This document shows positions 7,808 through 15,070 of a stretch of 64,000 nt of DNA, one piece after another; positions within the stretch are counted from its first letter, which is position 1; every line of letters begins with the position of its first letter. Below the pieces are notes generated by a model, which was given only the letters and a program-made list of their open reading frames with translations, had not been told where the DNA came from and ran no database searches. The stretch is from Micromonospora cremea. GTDB lineage: Bacteria; Actinomycetota; Actinomycetes; Mycobacteriales; Micromonosporaceae. The stretch is taken from the NCBI RefSeq assembly GCF_900143515.1, contig NZ_FSQT01000002.1, positions 741,001 through 805,000 on the forward strand. The letters run 5' to 3'. The position numbers and the translations under genes were made by a program.

Positions 7808-7924
7808 GCCCCCTGGCGTTTGGACCCGGACGTGGGACCCACCGGGTCCTGGGGATCAGCGGGACCCAGGACCGCTGTAGGACCCACCGGGTCCCGCTGG
7901 GTCCCGGTCGGGTCCAGGAGGTCC
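7754..7924 (+). repeat. Cluster of 15 GGWCC sites
   Basis: Fifteen GGACC or GGTCC pentamers start at 7754, 7761, 7768, 7786, 7795, 7822, 7835, 7845, 7862, 7869, 7880, 7890, 7900, 7911 and 7920, many of them extended to GGGWCCC. Two copies of the palindrome GGACCCACCGGGTCC sit at 7835 and 7880. The cluster crosses the junction of the first two genes of the operon in different reading frames, so it is not explained by a repeated peptide. Confidence 0.65.
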
Positions 7925-8106
7925 CCGGTGAGCGGGCGGCGGTCCTTCGCCTGGCCGCTGATGCCGCTAACCGACTCCGTGAGGACGGTGTGACCCTCCC
8001 CCGGCTTCGCCCGGTGACGGAGCGCCAGGCCCGCTGCCCGGAGTGCGTCCAGGAGGCCGCCCTGGCCGCCGTGGCCCGCCTCCGTGGAGAGGATGAGGAC
8101 TGGTGA
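7804..8106 (+). CDS. Hypothetical protein, second gene of operon
   Basis: A 100-residue unknown protein, translationally coupled on both sides (ATGA with the preceding gene, GTGA with the next). Its first ~40 residues are encoded by the GGWCC cluster and are rich in Gly, Arg, Thr and Pro; the rest (EVPGERAAVLRLAADAANRL) is helical. Two cysteines in RCPECVQEA make a CxxC pair. No known family recognised. The overlaps make it very likely that it is translated. Confidence 0.55.
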   Translation: MSPLAFGPGRGTHRVLGISGTQDRCRTHRVPLGPGRVQEVPGERAAVLRLAADAANRLREDGVTLPRLRPVTERQARCPECVQEAALAAVARLRGEDEDW

Positions 8107-8321
8107 CCCGCAACGAAGAGGCCGCGAAGGCCGCCGCCCGCCGCCGCCGGCTGATGCTGGGCGTCCCGGAGGAGGCGGACGACTCCAGCGGCCAGGAGAA
8201 GGCGAAGGAGCCGGCCGGCGTCCCCGCGCTCAATGAGGCCGTGAAGGCCCTTGGTAACGAACTGTTCCCCACGCCCAGCGCACGCCGCCGGGCCATGCTC
8301 GGACTGAAGGAGAGCAACTGA
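8103..8321 (+). CDS. Small hypothetical protein, third gene of operon
   Basis: A 72-residue basic protein starting at GTG inside a GTGA overlap; its stop shares one base with the ATG of the next gene (TGATG). Residues 5-18 are very rich in Ala, Arg and Lys (EAAKAAARRRRLMLG), and the motif RRRxMLG recurs near the C-terminus (SARRRAMLGLKESN), so the protein carries two similar basic segments joined by an acidic linker. This could be a pair of nucleic-acid or partner-binding helices. Function unknown. Confidence 0.55.
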   Translation: MTRNEEAAKAAARRRRLMLGVPEEADDSSGQEKAKEPAGVPALNEAVKALGNELFPTPSARRRAMLGLKESN

Positions 8322-9469
8322 TGATCACGGATGAGCGGGTCCGCTACTCCCCGGAGCTGGGCGTCTGGACCGTGAACATGAGCGGCATGACCGCCGTGAG
8401 TCCCGCCCAGGCGGAGCGCATCCTGGGCTGGGCCATGTTCCAGGCCAGGGAGGCGGAGGCCGCGCTGGACGGTTGCACGTGCGACCCCGGGGACCAGTTC
8501 TGGGACGGCCCGAACCGCCGGGTCCCCACGTCGCCGCACGCCCACTTCGTGGCCCAGACCCGGGGGGCGGACAGCCGGCTCATGGTCATCGGCCACGGTG
8601 GCCAGATTCAGGCGGCTCCCATGACCGGCCAGGAGGTCCAGGGCCGGACCTGTCCGCTCCGCAACCAGGCTGGGGAGCGCCGGGCGGCGGAGCTGGTGGA
8701 GCGCGGCGGCCTGGAGGAGCTGTGGGGGCTCACCGTGGCCTTCCCCGCCGGAGCCGGCCCGCTCCAGCCGCTGGGCGCTGGCGAACCAGCGCCTGAGGTC
8801 TGGGAGGCGGAGCCGGTCCGCTTCAGCGCCGCTGGCCTCCACGTGAGCGTCCCGGGTCGTCACGTCCACCCCGCCGTCCAGCCCTCCCTGGCCGCGTACC
8901 GGGACCTGTCGCTGAAGGCGGCGGAGCTGGACCAGGCCGCCCGGGAGGCCCGGGACCGGGCCCAGAATGCTCCGCGTGACCTCCGCCGGGAGGCCGCCCA
9001 GGCCGCCATCTCCGGGCGGACGACGGACGCCGCGAAGGCCGCACAGTCCATCCGGGACCTGGAGCTGGAGGCGGAGGCCGCGAAGGCGGTAGCGGACGGC
9101 ACGGAGGACGCCCTGGAGGCCACCCGGGCCGCTGTGCTGAAGGCGGTGGAGGGCAACCGGGCGGAGTGGCTGGCGTACCTCAGCGGCCAGGGCCGGGCCG
9201 CGCTGGGCCGCCTGGACGCCGCCCTGGCCACGCTGGACGCCGCGCTGGGTGACCTGGTGGCGGTGGACACCATGCGGGCCAACGTGGAGAAGCCGCTCCA
9301 CGCGCGTCAGGTCTTCGCCCAGGGCTCCGCGCTCTCCGGCCAGGTGAACGCTTCGCGGGCCACCACGCGGGAGGCCCGGGAGAAGGTGGCGGAGACGTTG
9401 GCCCCGCTGTCCCGCTACGCCACGAAGCCGGAGGCGAAGGCGGCCAGGAAGGTGAAGGCCGCCGCCTGA
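8321..9469 (+). CDS. Hypothetical protein with long Ala-rich coiled coil, fourth gene of operon
   Basis: A 382-residue soluble protein. Residues 1-185 form a mixed region with CTCDPGDQFWDG and a second cysteine in GRTCP, perhaps a small folded or metal-binding domain. Residues ~190-380 are Ala/Glu/Arg-rich helix typical of a long coiled coil. No signal peptide or membrane segment. It overlaps the preceding stop by one base and is followed by a strong terminator, so it ends the operon. Phage structural, scaffold-like or partition-type roles would fit the composition, but none can be claimed. Confidence 0.65.
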   Translation: MITDERVRYSPELGVWTVNMSGMTAVSPAQAERILGWAMFQAREAEAALDGCTCDPGDQFWDGPNRRVPTSPHAHFVAQTRGADSRLMVIGHGGQIQAAPMTGQEVQGRTCPLRNQAGERRAAELVERGGLEELWGLTVAFPAGAGPLQPLGAGEPAPEVWEAEPVRFSAAGLHVSVPGRHVHPAVQPSLAAYRDLSLKAAELDQAAREARDRAQNAPRDLRREAAQAAISGRTTDAAKAAQSIRDLELEAEAAKAVADGTEDALEATRAAVLKAVEGNRAEWLAYLSGQGRAALGRLDAALATLDAALGDLVAVDTMRANVEKPLHARQVFAQGSALSGQVNASRATTREAREKVAETLAPLSRYATKPEAKAARKVKAAA

Positions 9470-9484
9470 GCCCCCGTACGGACC

Positions 9485-9518
9485 ACGGCCCGCCCCCATG
9501 CCTCCGGGGGCGGGCCGT
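9485..9518. terminator. Bidirectional terminator, 13-bp stem
   Basis: ACGGCCCGCCCCC at 9485-9497 pairs perfectly with 9506-9518 around an 8-base loop. It lies between the converging four-gene operon and the excisionase-like gene. Confidence 0.8.
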
Positions 9519-9540
9519 TCCGTGTCTGGTCTCCTGGCGC

Positions 9541-9765
9541 TCAGCTCTCCGGCGGCGGAGGTTCGTCCGCTCCCCTGGCCTTCCAGGGCTGGTGCTCCGT
9601 GATCCAGCGCTCCACGTCCTCCACCAGCCAGACGGTCCCGCCGGCCAGGTGATCGAAGGGCTCCGGGAAGTCGGGCCGGGTGGTGAGCTGGACTACCCGG
9701 ACGCGCGACACGCCCAGGCGCTCCTGTAGCTCCGCGCTCCCATACAACCTCCGCTGCCAGGCCAT
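9541..9765 (-). CDS. AlpA/excisionase-like DNA-binding protein
   Basis: A 74-residue protein of the winged-helix MerR-type class. LYGSAELQERLGVSRVRVVQ forms the recognition helix-turn-helix (residues ~7-26), TRPDFPEPF is the typical turn after it, and GGTVWLVEDVERWI is the characteristic wing and final helix of excisionases and AlpA-like regulators. CAGGGG precedes the ATG. Such proteins control excision directionality or element gene expression; here it sits near the decayed integrase and may have belonged to the same element. Confidence 0.75.
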   Translation of the reverse strand: MAWQRRLYGSAELQERLGVSRVRVVQLTTRPDFPEPFDHLAGGTVWLVEDVERWITEHQPWKARGADEPPPPES

Positions 9766-9985
9766 CCCCTGAGCATCACTACGGCACCCCCTTGCGGACC
9801 TGAAAGCCCTCGTGGGATCACCCGTAGGCGCTGTTCAACATCAGTTATGATGCGTAGCCAGTCCACTTCCATACTTGACAGGGGGTAGGCAAATCCGGTC
9901 CCCTGGACGGGCAACACACCGGGTAGCGGTCCGGGTACGCGAGCGGGGCTCCGTGCCCGGACCTGCCGTTTCAGGAGGTGGAGCT

Positions 9986-10198
9986 GTGCCCATGGATGAC
10001 GGTCCCGTGACCCCGGCCCTGGTCCTCTGGACCGCTAAGCGGGTCATCACCCAGCACCGGGAGCCGGCCCAGGACTCCCGCGCTACTGGCCGTTGCGCTC
10101 AGTGCCGGGACGCCGGATGCGACATGCTGAGCTGGGCTGTCGGCGTGGTGAAGGCTCACCGCCTGGCCGCCAATGCTCAGGCGGAATCGGGCTCCTGA
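9986..10198 (+). CDS. Small cysteine-containing hypothetical protein
   Basis: A 70-residue protein. GTG 9986 is chosen because AGGAGG stands about 7 bases upstream; the frame is open earlier but without such a site. The cluster CAQCRDAGC (CxxC plus one more cysteine) could bind zinc or iron, and a helix follows. No family recognised. Its 3' end overlaps the converging PIN-domain gene by 22 bases. Confidence 0.55.
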   Translation: MPMDDGPVTPALVLWTAKRVITQHREPAQDSRATGRCAQCRDAGCDMLSWAVGVVKAHRLAANAQAESGS

Positions 10199-10656
10199 TA
10201 CCCCAGCTCCGCCAGCAGTTCCCGCGACCGGAGCACTTCAATGCCCAGCCCCAGTGCCCGGGAGCGGAGGGAACCGCCCTTCTCTTCATTGGTCACCAGC
10301 GCGCACCCCTCCACCATGCACGTGTGGGCGATCAGGGCGTCATTGGCGTGGGTCAGGTCGCTCCTACCCGCCCTAAGCGCGTCGATGGAGGCAACATCGT
10401 TGCTGAGCCGTGCGCGATCCAGCGCGGATGCCCCGAGGATGAAGCCTCCCGTTGGCGTGTCCTGGACTAGCTGAAGGACCCTCTGGAGCTTCCCCCGGCG
10501 CTCCTCATCAGGAGTGGCCGCCAGCTCCTCCTCCAGGATGTGCGTCCCCAGTAGCTTCAACTCCCCGGACTCCACCGCCCGCTTCACCACTTCGAAGGCT
10601 CCGGGCAAATCCACCAGGGGATCAACGCCGTTGCAGTCCAGCACGACCCGTCTCAT
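10177..10656 (-). CDS. PIN-domain protein (VapC-like ribonuclease)
   Basis: A 159-residue protein with the acidic residues of the PIN nuclease fold: the first Asp in MRRVVLDCNG, a central Glu in HILEEELAAT, the Asp of THANDALIAHT and a final acidic cluster after ALVTNEEKG. PIN proteins are usually toxins cutting tRNA or rRNA, paired with an antitoxin just upstream. No antitoxin-like frame is visible upstream (10657-10731), so it is an orphan, a partner-independent nuclease, or part of a decayed pair. Confidence 0.75.
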   Translation of the reverse strand: MRRVVLDCNGVDPLVDLPGAFEVVKRAVESGELKLLGTHILEEELAATPDEERRGKLQRVLQLVQDTPTGGFILGASALDRARLSNDVASIDALRAGRSDLTHANDALIAHTCMVEGCALVTNEEKGGSLRSRALGLGIEVLRSRELLAELGYQEPDSA

Positions 10657-10731
10657 GGCCGGAGAGGCTACTAGCCCAGTCCGTCATTGCTCCGCCGCGC
10701 ACTGACGGATGCCATTGCGCGACGGGGAAAC

Positions 10732-11190
10732 TCAGCGCCAGATAATCTCGATCCCGTCCGTGCTGGACCCCGGTCCGCGCCGGCCCCGGTCCACCCGGAT
10801 CTCCATGAGCAGGCGGACAACGGTCCGGCGCGCGTCCGGGCTGAGTGCGTCCCACGCCTTCTCCACGTCCGCCGCGCTCACCAGTTCCCCGAGCACGGAT
10901 GCGCGGTCCGGCGGTGGGGCGGCGGCGGCCTCCAGCGCGGCCAGCTCGGGGCGGAGCTGGCCCGTGATCGTGGCGAGCTGGCGGGCCGTGATGACCCCGG
11001 CCGCGAAGCTGGCCGCAGCGTCGTCGAGCCGCTGCCGTACCTGCTCCGCCGCCTGAGCGGCCCGTTCCCGCTCTCCCCCGTCATCGTCCGGGGTGAGCAG
11101 GGCGGCGGCATCCGGTCGGCTCAGGCGCGCGATCACCACCGCCTCCACGTACTCCTCCAGCCGGTCCCGTCGCCGGCTCACCGTCATCAG
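10732..11190 (-). pseudogene. C-terminal fragment of a large serine integrase
   Basis: About 150 residues resembling the end of phiC31-type integrases: the segment LEEYVEAVVIARLSRPDAAA, a coiled-coil stretch (QVRQRLDDAAASFAAGVITA), and the terminal WDALSPDARRTVVRLLMEIR...IEIIWR. The catalytic serine domain and most of the zinc-ribbon domain, normally 300 or more residues, are absent. The fragment is joined in frame to the tail of the Replication-relaxation remnant, so the break was made by deletion or recombination near 11190. It cannot be active. Confidence 0.75.
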
Positions 11191-11927
11191 ATTGAAGCCA
11201 GCGAGGCGGTGGTGCAGGTTCGCCTCCCGCCGAGCGGAGGGAAGGTGGAACAGGACCGGCTACGCCCAGGTGCTCATCGCGTAGGGGCGTTCGTACTTGG
11301 CGATCTTCTCGGTAAGGACGTCCAGGCGTTCGCCGCTGGTGCCGTACTCGAGGAAGAACGGCACCGCCCGGCCGCGCTCGGTCCACATCCCGGCGCCGTC
11401 CGGGCGGGGCAGTCCGGCGGGTCCGTGGACCATCATCTGCGGGTTGCCGCCTTTGCGGTAGAGGACGCCGGGTTCGTGGTAGGCAGCTGCCAGCGGATCA
11501 ACTTGCCGCCCGGGTAAGTGCGGGCGTGGGCGGCGAGGTCGATGAAGACCTGGTTGCCGGCGAGCAGGTGCGGGAGGTCCGGTCGGCGGGTGAGGGACTG
11601 TTTGCGGCGGCGAGCTTGGTCCCGGCGTGGTCGGCCGAGTCCGCGTTGGACGCGGACGTGGTCGTAGCCGAGCTGGTCCAGGACGTAGTGGTAGGGGTAG
11701 GAGCCTCCGTCGGCTTTGTTGGGCCGGAACCGGTCCACCGCCCGCAGCAGCGTGAGGCGGCGCAGGCGGCGTTGGGTGGAGTCCAGGGACGGGAACAGGG
11801 CGGCGGCGATCTGGTCGGTGGTGAACACGCCGTGGTCGTAGAGCCAGCCGAGGAGCCGGTCGTCGCGGGCGGTGATGCTGGCCTGAGGCCGCAGCAGCGG
11901 ATCCGAGGTCTGTGTGGGTTTACGCAT
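11188..11927 (-). pseudogene. Replication-relaxation family gene, broken
   Basis: Starts at ATG 11927. The first ~145 codons match the winged-helix part of the family (LGWLYDHGVFTTDQIAAALF, then YHYVLDQLGYDHVR). Near 11480-11492 the frame is lost; the continuation (YHEPGVLYRKG, then FFLEYGTSGERLDVLTEKIA) is intact in another frame. A TAG at 11262-11260 interrupts it again before PVLFHLPSARREANLHHRLA. Two independent lesions show decay rather than regulation. The family is typical of actinomycete plasmids and integrative elements. Confidence 0.75.
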
Positions 11928-12267
11928 GGGCAGCCCCAGGGGGGAGACCCCAGAGCTGAGGGTCTGTCTGGAGCCGATCAGAGTCGTTGTGAGGGGGGTT
12001 GACCTGGGCTGCGAGCGAGGACGGAGGGTCAGGTTGGGGGTCAGGATCAAGGCGGACGGTCGAACGGGGATCGGCGCTGACTCCTACACTGCCGCGCACA
12101 CCGGGCCCGGCGTGACGACACGGTGAGAGTGTGTGTGAGGCGGGCCGGTGACGGAAGCGGCGACGCGGCTGAGATTCGTCATGTGGGGTGATCACTGTTG
12201 TTGCTCCAAGGTCAGAGGTGTGGGTGTGCGGCGGGTGCACCGGCCGCTGTCGCGGACGGGAGCGCGT
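11928..12267. other. Intergenic stretch without supported gene
   Basis: Upstream region of the broken Replication-relaxation gene. It contains short GC-rich inverted segments but no frame with a ribosome binding site or coding bias, and no tRNA. It runs directly into the CTGACAG array. Confidence 0.5.
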
Positions 12268-12397
12268 GGACAGGTCCGGTCAGGTTCTGTCAGCTCGCGG
12301 GCCTGCTGACAGGCGCGCAAGCTGGTCTGACAGTGGCGGCTCGCTCTGACAGAAGCCGCAGGTTGGGGTTCTGTCACGCGGCCTCCCCCGGTGACAG
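12268..12397 (+). repeat. Phased CTGACAG motif array
   Basis: CTGACAG occurs at 12306, 12327 and 12346, its inverted form CTGTCAG at 12287, and one-mismatch forms at 12371 (CTGTCAC), 12391 (GTGACAG) and about 12268 (TGGACAG). Steps are 19, 19, 21, 19, 25 and 20 bases, i.e. about two helical turns each. The array lies between the DUF2637 and Replication-relaxation remnants and partly inside the 3' end of the former. It looks like an operator or iteron array of the old element. Confidence 0.6.
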
Positions 12398-13125
12398 GTT
12401 CGGTGCGGGTGAGGTGGTCTCGGCGCGCAGGACGCGTACGAGCGCCGAGGCGGTGGCGTTGGACAACTGGTGTCCGTCCGCGCGTAGCTGTCGGGCGAGG
12501 GCCTTGCGGGACATCGGCGTTCCCTCGACGGTGAGGGTGCGGGCGGCGGTCCGGGCGGCCGGGACCAGCGCGGTGACCTCCGGACCGCCGTCATCGGCCG
12601 ACGGCTGGCCGTCCGGGCGGTCCGGGACCACCTCAGATCGGTCTGCGGCGGCGGGGACCGCGGTCGTGCGGTCCCGGACGGCGGCAGTAATGGTGGCGAG
12701 CGGCTGGCGGTTGTCCGGGACCGACGCGTCGACGGTCAGTGGCGGTCCGGGCTCCGTCCGCACGGGCCGGACGGTCGACGGGGGTGGGGCGGGGTCGGCG
12801 CGGCCGAGGGCGATCTTCACCATCGCCAGAAACCGAGCGCTGGCAGGGCGGCGGCGATCCAGCCGATCAGCGACGCCTCGGCCTCGACGACTTGCGCCGC
12901 CAGCGACAGCAGCACCGCCGCGACCAGCATCGTGGCGGGGATCGCGACGTTCTTGCGCAGGCACCGGTTGCGGCGCAACTTCAGGCCAGCGGCGATCGAG
13001 GTCAACTCCAACACGATCGCGTCGGCCCAGGCCAGCCAGCCCGGCTGACCGTGCGCCGCGGCGACGGCATGTACGTGTGTGAAGGACGCCACGCCGGCCG
13101 TGGCCCGGCGCTCCCTGTACTTCAT
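12374..13125 (-). pseudogene. DUF2637 membrane protein gene, frameshifted
   Basis: From ATG 13125 the frame encodes the DUF2637 N-terminal domain (GWLAWADAIVLELTSIAAGL and a hydrophobic VAIPATMLVAAVLLSLAAQV), typical of transfer-associated proteins of actinomycete integrative elements. At about 12829-12835 one base appears to be missing: the frame ends at LGFWRW, while the other frame continues with FLAMVKIALGRADPAPPP and a normal-looking Pro-rich linker and C-terminal helix-turn-helix-like part (MSRKALARQLRADGHQLSNA). Decay or a sequencing error are the alternatives; nearby broken genes favour decay. Confidence 0.75.
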
Positions 13126-13374
13126 GCCCGAGGGTGCACAGGGGGTGGAGGTCCCTGCGGTTCACCACTCCGGACGCCACCGACGACCGACTGCACGAGG
13201 TTCGTACCGGGACGTCGCCGGCCGGTCAGCCGGACCCCGGTGAGGGTCGGCGGATGACCGTACTCACCCTCAACCACCTCAGCGCGGGGCACCGTCGGGC
13301 TCACCCCCGAGGAGGTGGACGCGCATCGACGTGAAGGCCGACGGCGGCGTCGAGCGGGCCGCTCGGAACACCCG

Positions 13375-13752
13375 GTGATCAAGCCCTCGTGGCGCTGCCG
13401 GACCTGCCGGATCGCCTGGCCCTGCTCGGCCGCGAAGCTGCGTCTCCTCGGCGAGTACCGTCATGACCGCCCGGCGCTGCTGATTCACCTGGCGTCCCTT
13501 CAGGAGGAAGCCGCGGGTGACCTCACGGCGCTGAACCCGAGCAACCCGCCGACGAACCTCACTGACCGCTTCGTCGACTGGCTCGCGTCCGCTGAATCCA
13601 CTGTTAGCAGAGTTGTCACGCCAGCTGGCGGTCAGCGGTGGCGGCGCGTCCGCTCGCCGAGCGCGCCCGCCGTCACGACAAACCGCTCTCAGTCGAGCGA
13701 CCGATTGTATTCGTGGAAACCGACGGCCTTTCCGTCCCGAACCATGATGTGA
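13375..13752 (+). CDS. Small actinobacterial cysteine protein, foreign C-terminus
   Basis: The first ~75 residues resemble a short actinomycete protein family often labelled flavin reductase, usually found beside DNA-binding partners: WRCRTCRIAWPCSAAKLRLL carries the cysteine pattern, followed by EEAAGDLTALNPSNPPTNLT. After residue ~75 (about 13600) the sequence becomes low-complexity and runs antisense into the NTF2-like gene, so the native C-terminus is probably lost. GTG 13375 is the likely start; GTG 13315 is possible. The label flavin reductase is not supported by any cofactor motif I can see. Confidence 0.5.
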   Translation: MIKPSWRCRTCRIAWPCSAAKLRLLGEYRHDRPALLIHLASLQEEAAGDLTALNPSNPPTNLTDRFVDWLASAESTVSRVVTPAGGQRWRRVRSPSAPAVTTNRSQSSDRLYSWKPTAFPSRTMM

Positions 13753-14072
13753 ATGCAATGCCGGGCCGCGTAGGGCTCGTTGAAAGCGACACCCCGAGCC
13801 CAGTCCTCGATGACGACGCGATCCTCGGCGACGGTCTTGTGAATGACCTCGACCCTGTCGAATCGACTGGTGCCGGGGGTGAAGGCACTGAAGAATGCGA
13901 CCAGTTTCTCCCGCCCTTCGGGCCCGGTGAAGTGGCCGGTCTGCGGCGCCGGCAGAATCAGGTCCACCTCCGCGCCGAAAAGGTCGAAGAAGCTCTTCCA
14001 CGACCCGGTCTGGAACCCCTGGATCAGGGCGTCATACGCCTGGTCGCCGATCACCCGGACGTCGTCGTTCAT
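13689..14072 (-). CDS. NTF2-like / SnoaL-type protein
   Basis: A 127-residue single-domain protein with the alpha-beta roll of the SnoaL/NTF2-like group: the opening helix QAYDALIQGFQTGSWKSFFD, then GPEGREKLVAFFSAF and the strand-rich C-terminus HIMVRDGKAVGFHEYNRSLD. Such proteins are small-molecule isomerases, hydrolases or binding proteins in the cytoplasm. An AAGGAA-like site precedes the ATG. No neighbour suggests a substrate. Confidence 0.75.
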   Translation of the reverse strand: MNDDVRVIGDQAYDALIQGFQTGSWKSFFDLFGAEVDLILPAPQTGHFTGPEGREKLVAFFSAFTPGTSRFDRVEVIHKTVAEDRVVIEDWARGVAFNEPYAARHCIHIMVRDGKAVGFHEYNRSLD

Positions 14073-14292
14073 CGTCTGTTCCTTCCGAGTAAATTCCGCA
14101 CTGGGACATTCTGCTCGACGAGTGCCTGCCCACGGGCGCCGTTGGCTACGGCAAGGCGACTGCTACCTGGTGGTCGGCGGGCGGGATCACCCGCTCGCCC
14201 GGGTCCCGGGGATACCCGCCGTGCGCTCGGAGAAGGTCTGGGCGTCGGCGGGCAGCTCGGCTACGTCGGTATGGGCCATGACGCCACCGTGG

Positions 14293-15066
14293 TCAGCGGG
14301 CCTCCGGGTCCAGGCCCAGCACGGCCCGTCCCCCGTCCACCGGCAGCGTGACCCCGTTGATGAAGCTCGCCGCTGGCGACAGCAGGTACGCGACCGCCTC
14401 CGCCACCTCGTCGACCGTCCCGATCCGGCCCACCGGGTGCAGCCGGGTCAGCTCGGCGTCGATCCACTCGGCCTGGGTGGGCTCCCGGGCGGCCAGGAAG
14501 TCGCCGTGCCGCTCGGTGGCGATCGAGCCGAGCGCGACGGCGTTGGCGCGGATGCCGTGCCGCCCGTACTCGACGGCCAGCGCGCGGGTCAGCCCCTCCA
14601 CGGCGGCCTTCGCTGTCGAGTACGGCAGGGCGCCCGAAACCGGCCGGCGGGCCTGGTGCGACGAGACGTTCACGATGGCGCCACCCGCGCCGGCGGCCAG
14701 GAACCGGCGCACGGCCACGGCGGCGCCCACCACGGCCGGGCGCAGGTTCTGCCCGATCAGGTCGAGCACCGCGTCGGCGGATGCCGAGTGCAGTGCCGCG
14801 TCCCGGAACACCGCGGCGTTGTTGACCCAGCCGGTCAGCGGCCCGGAACGCTCCGCCAGGTCGGCGGCGTGCTGGGCCACTTGTTCGTCGCCGGCGTCGC
14901 CGATGACCGCGACGAGCCGGTCGGCGGCCGGGTGACCGGCCAGCCAGTCGACCGCGTCGGCGTCACGCTCCACGACGACGGCGGTGGCGCCGGTCGCCAC
15001 GAGTCGTTGCACCACGGCCCGGCCGACGCCACGGCCGCCGCCGGTCACCACGCACGACGTGGACAC
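14293..15066 (-). CDS. SDR-family oxidoreductase
   Basis: A 257-residue short-chain dehydrogenase/reductase of classical length. VVTGGGRGVGRAVVQRL is the TGxxxGxG cofactor motif, NNAA the structural motif, VSSHQARRPVSGALPYSTAK holds the catalytic Ser-Tyr-Lys, and the C-terminal FINGVTLPVDGG closes the fold. Arg/Glu distribution after the second strand (ERDADA) is compatible with NAD preference. GTG 15066 is chosen because homology begins there. It lies 4 bases after the DegV gene, in one leftward operon. Confidence 0.88.
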   Translation of the reverse strand: MSTSCVVTGGGRGVGRAVVQRLVATGATAVVVERDADAVDWLAGHPAADRLVAVIGDAGDEQVAQHAADLAERSGPLTGWVNNAAVFRDAALHSASADAVLDLIGQNLRPAVVGAAVAVRRFLAAGAGGAIVNVSSHQARRPVSGALPYSTAKAAVEGLTRALAVEYGRHGIRANAVALGSIATERHGDFLAAREPTQAEWIDAELTRLHPVGRIGTVDEVAEAVAYLLSPAASFINGVTLPVDGGRAVLGLDPEAR

Positions 15067-15070
15067 CGGC

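Noticed and set aside
9875..9880. TTGACA hexamer as a -35 box for the gene at 9986
   Set aside because: No acceptable -10 box lies 16-19 bases downstream.
1..14292. tRNA gene or attachment site for the integrated modules
   Set aside because: No cloverleaf or TTCGA-type T-loop in a suitable context was found, and no long flanking direct repeat could be identified by eye.
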